DNA of 64,000 nt from Nanogingivalis sp963549415 (GTDB lineage: Bacteria > Patescibacteriota > Saccharimonadia > Saccharimonadales > Saccharimonadaceae), in NCBI GenBank assembly GCA_963549415.1, contig CAUUYC010000003.1, positions 1 through 64,000 on the forward strand. The letters are read 5' to 3'. Position 1 is the stretch's first letter. Each line of letters begins with the position of its first letter. This document shows positions 1 to 6,693 of the stretch, piece after piece. The notes below the pieces were generated by a model, which had not been told where the DNA came from, made no database searches, and saw nothing but the letters and a program-made list of their open reading frames with translations. A program made the translations under genes and the position numbers.

Positions 1-2
1 TT

Positions 3-167
3 GACCAAGAAAAAGCTGGCGTCCTCAGGTACATCGACCAAGAAAAAGCTGGCGTTCTAAGATATGTTGACCAAGAAAAAGCTGGCGTTCTAAGATATGT
101 TGATCAAGAAAAAGCTGGCGTCCTCAGGTACATCGACCAAGAAAAAGCTGGTGTTTTGAGGTATATT
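3..167 (+). repeat. 33-bp in-frame tandem repeat, at least five copies
   Basis: Units lie at 3-35, 36-68, 69-101, 102-134 and 135-167 and each encodes DQEKAGVLRY(I/V). Two codon versions occur: one ends GTC CTC AGG TAC ATC and the other GTT CTA AGA TAT GTT. Differences are almost all synonymous. The array runs off the left edge, so the copy number is unknown. Confidence 0.93.
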
Positions 168-776
168 GAGGCTAATAGAGTTGAAGTTGAAGCTCAAATT
201 AAAGAAGTAAAAACTCAATTTACAGCTAAAATTAATAATCTTGAAAATAAAATTGCTGAGTTGGAAGCTAAAAATGATTCTCAGGACGAAGAGATCAGGG
301 CTTTGAAAGCTGAATTAGCATCTTTACGAAATTCTGTTTCAGAACTTGACAGCAAGCTCGAATCTCTCAAAACAGAGCTTGGTGACAAGATCAATAGCCT
401 TGAATCAGAACTTAGCAATCTAAAAGCTGATTTCGAAGATCTAGATGCTGAAGTTGAAAATATCTGGGAATCTATTGCTGAGATTTGGGGCGAAATTGAT
501 GAGCTCCTCAAGAAAATTAAAACAGAATCTCTAGAAGCTGAAAAACGAGCTAATGAATATACTAATTCAAAAATAGCTGAGTTGGCTTCACGAATCGAAA
601 ATAATTTGAATGAACGATTCGGTAAAGTTGATAAGCAAATTGCAAAACTTAACTTTAAAGGTCTTGCGGCTCCAAATACTGGTGTAGAAAGACAGAATCC
701 TAATGCATTACTTGCGTTAAATTATATTATTTTAACTTTGATCAGTAGTGCAGTTATTATTCGAAAAAAGCTCTAG
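3..776 (+). CDS. Coiled-coil surface protein with 11-residue repeats and APNTG anchor (5' end outside window)
   Basis: The reading frame is open from base 3, so the gene begins left of the window and the TTG at 156 is not a credible start. About 257 codons are visible. The first 55 are five 11-residue repeats (DQEKAGVLRYI type); then come about 120 residues of heptad-rich coiled coil (KINNLENKIAELEAK, KLESLKTELGDK and similar). The C terminus has AAPNTG, a roughly 20-residue hydrophobic segment and a basic RKKL tail, which is the layout of a sortase-type sorting signal with APNTG in place of LPXTG. I infer an extended, fibre-like protein anchored at the cell surface. No enzymatic domain is visible. 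It is followed by a strong terminator, so it ends its transcript. Confidence 0.8.
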   Translation, partial: DQEKAGVLRYIDQEKAGVLRYVDQEKAGVLRYVDQEKAGVLRYIDQEKAGVLRYIEANRVEVEAQIKEVKTQFTAKINNLENKIAELEAKNDSQDEEIRALKAELASLRNSVSELDSKLESLKTELGDKINSLESELSNLKADFEDLDAEVENIWESIAEIWGEIDELLKKIKTESLEAEKRANEYTNSKIAELASRIENNLNERFGKVDKQIAKLNFKGLAAPNTGVERQNPNALLALNYIILTLISSAVIIRKKL

Positions 777-800
777 CTTTTAATAGCTAGAGATGGCGGA

Positions 801-828
801 AAAGAGGCGAAAGCCTCTTTTCTTTTTT
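801..828 (+). terminator. Intrinsic terminator after the coiled-coil surface gene
   Basis: AAAGAGGC-GAAA-GCCTCTTT is a perfect 8-bp stem with a GAAA tetraloop followed by a T run. A second hairpin, CTCTAGC/GCTAGAG at about 772-792, lies just upstream over the stop codon. Confidence 0.9.
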
Positions 829-910
829 GAATATATTTCGAAGATGGTTAAGGTTAGCTTGTATTATCAAGGCAAATAATATATACTTAAAAAGTAGTAA
901 AAGGAGTTTT

Positions 911-1771
911 ATGTATAAAAAAATAATAATTGGATTTTTGCTTATTGCTATGTTTAGCTTTTTTACAGGAGCAAGAACATTTGCCAAGAACCCTATTCAA
1001 GACTTGAAGGATAAAATTGATGAAAATTCTTTATATCTTAATAGCCATAGCGGTTTCTTGGCTACTTTTGAGGAAAAAGTTTCTAAAGCTATCAAAAATA
1101 AAGATAATAATTTACGTAATATGGCCGAAGTTCAAGCTAAGAGATATCTTGCTGCGTTAGAAGAGAAAACTATTTATTTCGAAAATATAAATAAGATAGT
1201 TAATGCTGAGATCAACAAGATGAATGAACAGGTTAAAAACGGAGACCAAAATTACCAGAAATCTGAAGAACTTACAAAGCTTCAGTCTAGAGTCGAACGT
1301 ACTATTGATGCTTTGGATAAAGAAAGTGAATTTATAACTAAAATTATAGATAGAAAAGATAAAGTTCTTGATGAAAAAGGTATTGAAAAATCCTACGAGC
1401 AAGCTGCAGTTATTAAGGATGAAGTTGAAAAATTTATTACCGAAATGGACCAACAATATGGCGAAGATTTTGCTCTAAGGCAGGATTTTTCTAGTATATT
1501 GACAGCTCTGGCTGATGAGTTGCTATCACAAATTGAAGCTAAAATACCAGCTCCGAAAGGAGATAAGGGTAATGTACGAAAAGAAACTGATAAGAATACT
1601 ATCGAAAAGCCTATTATTAGGAGCCCTGAGTTAGAAAAGCAATCTCTGCCGGCTTCACTGTTAGCTCCCTCAACTGGATTTTTAGCAGGAGATGCTAAAT
1701 TAGCGATCATCTTTGTTTCTTGGGCAATACTTCTCACAATATCTTCTTTATTCGTTAATAAACGAATTTAG
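911..1771 (+). CDS. Secreted coiled-coil protein with APSTGF anchor
   Basis: A 286-residue protein of unknown function. I chose ATG 911 because AAAGGAG lies 6 nt upstream and a clean signal peptide follows (MYKK, hydrophobic core, ARTFA cleavage region); the frame is also open upstream to 827. The mature part is charged and helical with many Glu/Lys and few aromatics, suggesting a helical rod. Near the C terminus a Lys/Pro-rich stretch leads to LAPSTGF, a hydrophobic segment and the basic tail NKRI, the same anchor layout as four other proteins in this window. It has its own terminator and sits between another surface gene and rpsB. No homologous domain was recognised. Confidence 0.82.
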   Translation: MYKKIIIGFLLIAMFSFFTGARTFAKNPIQDLKDKIDENSLYLNSHSGFLATFEEKVSKAIKNKDNNLRNMAEVQAKRYLAALEEKTIYFENINKIVNAEINKMNEQVKNGDQNYQKSEELTKLQSRVERTIDALDKESEFITKIIDRKDKVLDEKGIEKSYEQAAVIKDEVEKFITEMDQQYGEDFALRQDFSSILTALADELLSQIEAKIPAPKGDKGNVRKETDKNTIEKPIIRSPELEKQSLPASLLAPSTGFLAGDAKLAIIFVSWAILLTISSLFVNKRI

Positions 1772-1783
1772 TGTTTCAATAAT

Positions 1784-1810
1784 AAAACCGTATTTGTTGG
1801 CGGTTTTCTT
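1784..1810 (+). terminator. Intrinsic terminator
   Basis: AAAACCG pairs with CGGTTTT around a 10-nt loop directly after the 911-1771 gene. The T-rich end overlaps the -35 of the rpsB promoter. Confidence 0.7.
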
Positions 1811-1837
1811 GATTTATATATTTTTTTATGATAAAAT
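1809..1837 (+). promoter_or_regulatory. Promoter of rpsB-tsf
   Basis: TTGATT at 1809-1814, a 17-nt spacer and TAAAAT at 1832-1837. It leaves a 5' untranslated region of about 90 nt before the rpsB start at 1933. Confidence 0.75.
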
Positions 1838-1864
1838 TAAACAGTAATATAAATTAATGAAACA

Positions 1865-1914
1865 ATTTTTGGGAGAATTCCTTTCGATAGTTTTTCGAAA
1901 TTATCCCCAAAAAT
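1865..1914 (+). promoter_or_regulatory. Hairpin in the rpsB leader
   Basis: ATTTTTGGG at 1865-1873 pairs with CCCAAAAAT near 1906-1914, and inside it TTTCGA pairs with TCGAAA, giving an almost continuous long stem. It ends about 7 nt before the AAAGGAG ribosome site. In other bacteria ribosomal-protein S2 leaders can bind S2 for feedback control; a similar role here is inferred from position only. There is no T run after it, so it is not a simple terminator. Confidence 0.55.
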
Positions 1915-1932
1915 GAAGACAAAGGAGTTAAA

Positions 1933-2625
1933 ATGTCTGTAAAAGTTGATATCAAGCAGTTGCTTGAAGCTGGCGTTCATTTTGGTCACAAAACTTCACG
2001 CTGGCACCCAAAAATGGCGCCATACATTCACAGCAAGCGTCAAGATAGCCACATTATCGATCTAACTAAAACTGTTGAAGGTCTTGAAAAGGCTCTTCCA
2101 GCTATCACTAAAGCTGTTGAATCTGGCCGAAAAGTTCTTTTTGTTGGAACTAAAAAACAAGTTAAAGAAGCTGTTCGTGAAGCTGCTGAAAGCGTAAAAC
2201 AACCATATGTTGTTGAACGATGGGTTGGTGGAATGCTCACAAACTCAGCAACTGTAAATCAACAAATCAAGAAACTAAAAACTCTTGAAAAACGAATGGA
2301 CAGCGGTGAACTTGCAAAACGATACTCGAAACTTGAAGTTCAACGATATGCTGAAGAAATTGAGGCTTTAAACACAAAATATGGTGGAATCAAAGATTTG
2401 ATGGGCCGCCCAGGAATTTTGTTTGTAACTGATGCAATCGCTGACGCAAACGCAATTCGTGAAGCTAAAACTTTGAATATTCCAGTGGTTGCAATTGTTG
2501 ATACAAATGTGAACCCAGAAGGAATTGATTACGTAATTCCAGCCAATGACGACGCTATTAAAGGTGTTAAATTGCTTTTGGATTATGTGATCGAAGCTAT
2601 CAAAGAAGCTAAAACTGATAAATAA
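1933..2625 (+). CDS. rpsB: 30S ribosomal protein S2
   Basis: A 230-residue S2, a normal length for the family. Typical S2 sequence is visible: the N-terminal LLEAGVHFGHKTSRWHPKM block, the KQVKEAVREAA helix, the WVGGMLTNSATV segment and the C-terminal DTNVNPEGIDYVIPANDDA motif. S2 joins the small subunit late, at the head-platform junction. The start has AAAGGAG 6-10 nt upstream. It forms the usual two-gene unit with tsf, 23 nt downstream, from a promoter at 1809-1837 and a structured leader. Confidence 0.98.
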   Translation: MSVKVDIKQLLEAGVHFGHKTSRWHPKMAPYIHSKRQDSHIIDLTKTVEGLEKALPAITKAVESGRKVLFVGTKKQVKEAVREAAESVKQPYVVERWVGGMLTNSATVNQQIKKLKTLEKRMDSGELAKRYSKLEVQRYAEEIEALNTKYGGIKDLMGRPGILFVTDAIADANAIREAKTLNIPVVAIVDTNVNPEGIDYVIPANDDAIKGVKLLLDYVIEAIKEAKTDK

Positions 2626-2648
2626 TTCTTAAATTCGAAAGGATAAAA

Positions 2649-3245
2649 ATGGCTGTTTCTATTGAAGAAATTAAGAAACTTAAAGAATTGACAGGTCTTG
2701 GCTTGACCGATGCCAAAAAAGCCCTTGTTGAAGCTGAAGGTGATTTCGACAAAGCGCTTGAAGCTCTTCGCAAAAAAGGTCTAACAAAAGCTGAGAAAAA
2801 AGGTGACCGCGAAGCTCGTGAAGGTTTAGTTGAGGCTTACGTTCACGGTGGCCGAATCGGTGTAATTGTTGAAGTTAACTGTGAAACTGATTTCGTTGCA
2901 CGAACTGAAGATTTCAAAAACTTCGCACACCAAATCGCTATGCAAATTGCTGCTATGGCACCAGTTTACGCTACTGAGGCTGATATTCCAGCTGAAGAAA
3001 TTGCTCGCGTTAAAGCTGAAGCTGAAGAGCGAGTTTCGAAAGAAGGAAAACCAGCTGAAATTGCTGCTAAAATTGTTGATGGTCAAGTGAAAAAATACTT
3101 TGCGGAAAAAGTTCTACTTTCACAAACTTACATTATGGATGACAGCAAATCTGTTGAGCAATTCTTGAAAGAAACTGTTGCAAAACTTGGTGAAAATATC
3201 GTTGTGCGACAATTCTCACGCATCGAACTCGGTGTTAACGAATAA
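2649..3245 (+). CDS. tsf: Elongation factor Ts (short form)
   Basis: EF-Ts exchanges GDP for GTP on EF-Tu. The N-terminal UBA-like domain (EEIKKLKELTGLGLTDAKKAL, then the EGDFDKALEALRKKG helix) is clear, as is the core segment with NCETDFVARTEDFKNF. At 198 residues it is the short, single-core form similar in length to that of Thermus, not the roughly 280-residue enterobacterial form. AAAGG precedes the ATG. It is co-transcribed with rpsB and ends at a terminator at 3267-3297. Confidence 0.97.
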   Translation: MAVSIEEIKKLKELTGLGLTDAKKALVEAEGDFDKALEALRKKGLTKAEKKGDREAREGLVEAYVHGGRIGVIVEVNCETDFVARTEDFKNFAHQIAMQIAAMAPVYATEADIPAEEIARVKAEAEERVSKEGKPAEIAAKIVDGQVKKYFAEKVLLSQTYIMDDSKSVEQFLKETVAKLGENIVVRQFSRIELGVNE

Positions 3246-3266
3246 TAAATATTTTTTTACAATAAG

Positions 3267-3297
3267 ACTCTACCACTAACGGTGGAGTTTTATTTTT
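3267..3297 (+). terminator. Terminator of rpsB-tsf
   Basis: ACTCTACC pairs with GGTGGAGT (one G-T pair) around a 6-nt loop, followed by TTTATTTTT. Confidence 0.85.
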
Positions 3298-3312
3298 GTG
3301 ATTTTTTAAGTC

Positions 3313-3341
3313 TTGACTTTTTATACATAAACAGTTATAAT
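3313..3341 (+). promoter_or_regulatory. Promoter of the MucBP surface gene
   Basis: TTGACT at 3313-3318, exactly 17 nt, then TATAAT at 3336-3341. The start of the transcript holds TTTAAGCATAAGTA (3342-3355), a 14-mer repeated at the same place in the 32,089 surface gene. Confidence 0.88.
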
Positions 3342-3375
3342 TTTAAGCATAAGTAATAAAAATAAAGGGAGAAAA

Positions 3376-4917
3376 ATGTTTAAGAATAAAATAGCAGTTT
3401 ATGCTTTTCTGGGCGCTGTTTGTGCTTTATTTTTAGCTCAACCTGCATTTGCTGATACAGCAAAGAGAATTGATGTTGATGCAACGGGTGAAATTAAAGA
3501 AGTCGAATCAGGTGGTACGTATAATCGGACTAATACTAAGGTTAATATAAATATTAAAAACGGGCAGAATATTAATACTGGTGACTATGTTGATCTTAGA
3601 TTTGAGAGTCTTAACGATGCTTGGCTGGAAGATAGAGATATTCGTTACAAAGATACAATTATCGGCAAGATGAAGTTTATCAAAGCTAAAAATAACGTTA
3701 GTGAATTTTCTAGAAGATCAATTAAGGGGCATCCTGAAGCAGAAAATATCATTCCAGAAAAGAGTACTGCTAGAGATTCAGAATATAGGTTAATTTTCAA
3801 TGATCAGGCTAAAAAATTCTCCAATATGGAGTTATCGATAGATATTGTAGCTTATAATTATGCTGCTTGGGTTAACCATAAATATAATATTGAGCATTCT
3901 GTAAAAGTAAATAATAAAGAGATTGCGCATAAAACCGGAACGATTAGTGGTGTAGATAGGATTTCTCCTGAGGTTGATTTTAGGATAAATACTTTTCTAG
4001 CTAGCAGTAAAGACGGTGAAAATGTAGATGGAAATATTTTCGATTTTGGAATACGACAATCTGACAAAAATAATCCAAAGCACATTAAACCAGGCGACAT
4101 TGTTAAGATGAAATTACCTGAGTCTTCTGGTGTTGCGTTTGATACGAAATTGAATCCGAAAGAGGGGGCAGTTGGTACTGCAAATACTCAAGAACTATAT
4201 TCTAACTATGGTGATAATGCTACTTCAAAAGGCGTCTTGCTCAAAACTGGTGTAAACTTAAAGTATAAAGTTATAAAAAATTCAAGCCATGAGTTAGTAT
4301 ACCAGATCGTAGAGATTGCTGATGATAAAGCTTTTTATCAATTTATGCCAAGATTAACTATTTTAGATACTAGCGAAAAAACAGTTAACTATAGCGAAGG
4401 GAAATTAAATCCAATTTCTGCAACCACAGAAATTTACCGAGGTGATAATAAATATTTTTCTCTAGACAAGACTGTAGCGGGTGTTATAAACGGCACAAAA
4501 ATGAAATCTTACGCAGATATCAAAAAGCGTGGATCTGTGATTGTACGCTATCAAGATGAGAATGGTGTGAGCCTTGCTCCTGAAGTTTTATTATCAAATA
4601 AAGTTCAAGTGGGCACAGACTATAATGCTGAAGAAAAGCAATTCGAAGGATTCGAAAAAGCGGAACTGCTTAAAAACTCATCGCCTAAAACTGGAAAAGT
4701 TGAAGAAGGTGTAAAGATTGTAACGTTTGTTTATAAAAAGAAAAGCGTTCCTGCACCTGAAAAACCTTCGAGCCCAGTAAAAGAAGAGAAAAAACCAAAA
4801 GAAAATATTAGTGCACCAAACACAGGTTTCGAAAATAATTTTATTAAGAATTTACTTTTCATGGGTGGTGCTGCACTTTCTGTAATTTCTATAATTGTTA
4901 TTAGAAAAAACTATTAA
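3376..4917 (+). CDS. Cell-surface adhesin-like protein with MucBP-like domain and APNTGF anchor
   Basis: A 513-residue secreted protein. The signal peptide spans residues 1-27 (cleavage after QPAFA). Residues about 40-350 contain two Ig-like adhesin modules with the recurring pattern of a GD turn followed by alternating hydrophobics (INTGDYVDLRFES, IKPGDIVKMKLPES), reminiscent of MSCRAMM-type domains. Residues about 378-450 match the MucBP pattern: VIVRYQDENGVSLAPE, then a GTDY turn, a GF segment and a final FVYKKK strand. MucBP domains are known from mucus-binding proteins. The tail is Pro/Lys-rich, then SAPNTGF, a hydrophobic span and RKNY. It has AAAGGGAG before the ATG, its own promoter and its own terminator. 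Few TTCGAA motifs occur in the gene, unlike its neighbours. Confidence 0.82.
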   Translation: MFKNKIAVYAFLGAVCALFLAQPAFADTAKRIDVDATGEIKEVESGGTYNRTNTKVNINIKNGQNINTGDYVDLRFESLNDAWLEDRDIRYKDTIIGKMKFIKAKNNVSEFSRRSIKGHPEAENIIPEKSTARDSEYRLIFNDQAKKFSNMELSIDIVAYNYAAWVNHKYNIEHSVKVNNKEIAHKTGTISGVDRISPEVDFRINTFLASSKDGENVDGNIFDFGIRQSDKNNPKHIKPGDIVKMKLPESSGVAFDTKLNPKEGAVGTANTQELYSNYGDNATSKGVLLKTGVNLKYKVIKNSSHELVYQIVEIADDKAFYQFMPRLTILDTSEKTVNYSEGKLNPISATTEIYRGDNKYFSLDKTVAGVINGTKMKSYADIKKRGSVIVRYQDENGVSLAPEVLLSNKVQVGTDYNAEEKQFEGFEKAELLKNSSPKTGKVEEGVKIVTFVYKKKSVPAPEKPSSPVKEEKKPKENISAPNTGFENNFIKNLLFMGGAALSVISIIVIRKNY

Positions 4918-4933
4918 ATGTAATATATAAGAT

Positions 4934-4972
4934 AAAAGACCTCTTTCACTAAGATTTAAGAGGTCTTTTATT
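4934..4972. terminator. Bidirectional terminator
   Basis: AAAAGACCTCTT and AAGAGGTCTTTT form a 12-bp stem with A/T-rich flanks on both sides. It serves the rightward surface gene and probably the leftward gene at 4991-5308. Confidence 0.88.
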
Positions 4973-4990
4973 GTTGTCGCCATGATTATA

Positions 4991-5308
4991 TTAAGCTAAA
5001 CTCTTTTCGATAAAGGCGATGATTCGCACGTCGCGAGATTCTAACTCGCTTTCTTCGTTGATTTCATTTACGCCGAACATTTCTTCTGCGCCTTCACCAA
5101 ATTTTGCATGCAAAGTTTTGATCCAATTTCCATTTGCAAGCTTTTTTAGGCTAACATTTTCACTAAAGCTCACTCCACGAAAGAAGTTTTTTTCGTTAGG
5201 CAGCTCAATTTTTATTTCTTTGTTATTTTTTTCAATTTTTAATTTAAAATTCTTTTTAAAAATTGGGTCAAAGTATTCAATTACTTTTTTAATCTTTTTT
5301 TGTTTCAT
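4991..5308 (-). CDS. Hypothetical protein, 105 aa
   Basis: A Lys/Glu-rich, probably cytoplasmic protein of unknown family; no signal peptide or membrane span. The start is supported by AAGGA upstream of ATG and by a consensus promoter on the minus strand at 5345-5373. It is a single-gene unit between two terminators, the first of three such leftward units here. I recognise no domain. Confidence 0.7.
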   Translation of the reverse strand: MKQKKIKKVIEYFDPIFKKNFKLKIEKNNKEIKIELPNEKNFFRGVSFSENVSLKKLANGNWIKTLHAKFGEGAEEMFGVNEINEESELESRDVRIIAFIEKSLA

Positions 5309-5344
5309 TTGATTCCTTTTTGTTTTTTGCTTTAAAACATGACT

Positions 5345-5373
5345 ATAATAACATAAAAAAATAAAAAAGTCAA
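5345..5373 (-). promoter_or_regulatory. Promoter of the 4991-5308 gene
   Basis: On the minus strand: TTGACT, 17 nt, TATTAT, about 36 nt before the start codon. Confidence 0.8.
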
Positions 5374-5401
5374 TAGAAAAACCCCGCCATTTTGGCGAGG
5401 C
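5374..5401 (-). terminator. Terminator of the 5417-5785 gene
   Basis: On the minus strand CCTCGCC pairs with GGCGGGG around AAAAT, followed by TTTTTC. Confidence 0.85.
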
Positions 5402-5416
5402 GTGTTGACCGCAGCA

Positions 5417-5785
5417 CTATGATTTATGGTGTTTGTGATTTAAAAATTTGCGAATATCACCCCGGAGCCAAATCCTTGCATTTACAAGATTTGTATTATT
5501 GCTTTCTAAAAAATCAATTCCTTTAACAACATCGAACAGTGAGCTCATCCTTAATGTATTGTTGATATCATAGTGATATTTTTTTTCGAAAATATCACTA
5601 ACGAGTATCTCAATAGTATAGCTCTTACCAACAGAGCACGTTGCTAAAGCATTTTCAACCTCTTGTTCGCTTAATCCTGCAAAAACTTCGCGAATCTTCT
5701 GTGAAAGCTCATCATGATAAGCTTTCGAAGAAGCAGCTCGAGCGTTTTCGATCAATTCTGCATTTGTTAAGATTGTTGTAGCCAT
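5417..5785 (-). CDS. Hypothetical protein, 122 aa
   Basis: Unknown family, predicted soluble. It begins with MATTILTNAELIENARAA and ends in a His/Lys-rich tail (NHKHHKS). The start has a very strong AAAGGAGG site and a perfect minus-strand promoter at 5838-5866, so it is a real, probably well-expressed single gene with its own terminator. Composition is helix-rich with one Cys. Neighbouring genes give no functional hint. Confidence 0.72.
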   Translation of the reverse strand: MATTILTNAELIENARAASSKAYHDELSQKIREVFAGLSEQEVENALATCSVGKSYTIEILVSDIFEKKYHYDINNTLRMSSLFDVVKGIDFLESNNTNLVNARIWLRGDIRKFLNHKHHKS

Positions 5786-5837
5786 AGGCGGTTTCCTCCT
5801 TTAAATGTGCATCCCAAAAGGGAATAGTGATAACTTA

Positions 5838-5866
5838 ATTATAACACTTTTAAAAATGAAAGTCAA
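5838..5866 (-). promoter_or_regulatory. Promoter of the 5417-5785 gene
   Basis: On the minus strand: TTGACT, 17 nt, TATAAT, a full match to the promoter consensus of this window. Confidence 0.88.
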
Positions 5867-5867
5867 T

Positions 5868-5896
5868 TAAAAAGCCCCAAATTTTAAATTGGAGCT
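5868..5896 (-). terminator. Terminator of the 5903-6565 gene
   Basis: On the minus strand AAGCTCCAATTT pairs imperfectly with AAATTTGGGGCTT, followed by TTTTAATT. Confidence 0.75.
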
Positions 5897-5902
5897 TGAG
5901 AA

Positions 5903-6565
5903 TTAGAAATCCAGTCCGGTCACTTTGACGTATAAGTTGTAGCCTTTCTTTCGAGCCTCACTGTTAAGATGAGGTCTCCTAAAACTAGTAATATTTTTAA
6001 ATACTGTCTTCTGTCTCTTTAGATATCTATATAAGGATGACGGATGAATATTCTCTGGTAAAACAATTGGAATTTCAATTGTCTCATCAATATGAATTTT
6101 CTCGCAAAGATCATCGTATTCATCTTTAGGAAGTTTTCGAAGATACTTCTTGATTTCTTCCAATATTGCTTTATGATAGAGATTAACTTTACCGTTTTGA
6201 CTTGGCTTATCAGGTTTCGAAACCATTTTTGGCTCTATCAAAAAGACAATTTGTTTTTTATTATCTTTTTCAGTTTCATATTCTTCATAAATATGAAACT
6301 TCCTATTGACGATTCCTCGAACCTCAATAAATTTATTATTTCCATAACCTATTTTAATTGCTATTTCCTTCGGAATACTAATTTTTGTGGAATACTTTCT
6401 CCAAAATTTATAGCACTCCGCTGAAATAACCTGCCGTTCAATCGACTGGCCGAGGTTTTTTGTGATATACTCAATAATTTTAAACAAGATTATTGAGTAT
6501 TCTTCTTGTAGTTTTTCTAGTTTAGCCTTGCTAAGTAACGGTCCGACAAATTTACCTTTTTCCAT
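5903..6565 (-). CDS. Hypothetical protein, 220 aa
   Basis: A Lys-rich soluble protein of unknown family. I place the start at 6565 (MEKGKFVG), because AGGAGG lies just before it; a frame extension of nine codons upstream would bury that ribosome site inside the gene. The C-terminal half carries basic patches (SSLYRYLKRQKTVFKNI, FRRPHLNSEARKKG) that could bind nucleic acid, but no named domain is recognised. It has its own consensus promoter at 6618-6646 and terminator, like its two leftward neighbours. Confidence 0.72.
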   Translation of the reverse strand: MEKGKFVGPLLSKAKLEKLQEEYSIILFKIIEYITKNLGQSIERQVISAECYKFWRKYSTKISIPKEIAIKIGYGNNKFIEVRGIVNRKFHIYEEYETEKDNKKQIVFLIEPKMVSKPDKPSQNGKVNLYHKAILEEIKKYLRKLPKDEYDDLCEKIHIDETIEIPIVLPENIHPSSLYRYLKRQKTVFKNITSFRRPHLNSEARKKGYNLYVKVTGLDF

Positions 6566-6617
6566 AAAAAATTCCTCCTGGATTTTTTGCAAAGTTTTTA
6601 AAGAACTATACTTACAT

Positions 6618-6646
6618 ATTATACAATTTTATATCAATAAAGTCAA
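6618..6646 (-). promoter_or_regulatory. Promoter of the 5903-6565 gene
   Basis: On the minus strand: TTGACT, 17 nt, TATAAT. Confidence 0.88.
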
Positions 6647-6693
6647 GCTAAAAAGGGGTTAAAATTTTTATGAAACTGTAGTATAATTGTTCT

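Noticed and set aside
156..776. Separate gene starting at the TTG at 156
   Set aside because: The frame is open and repetitive from base 3 onward; 156 lies inside the fifth repeat.
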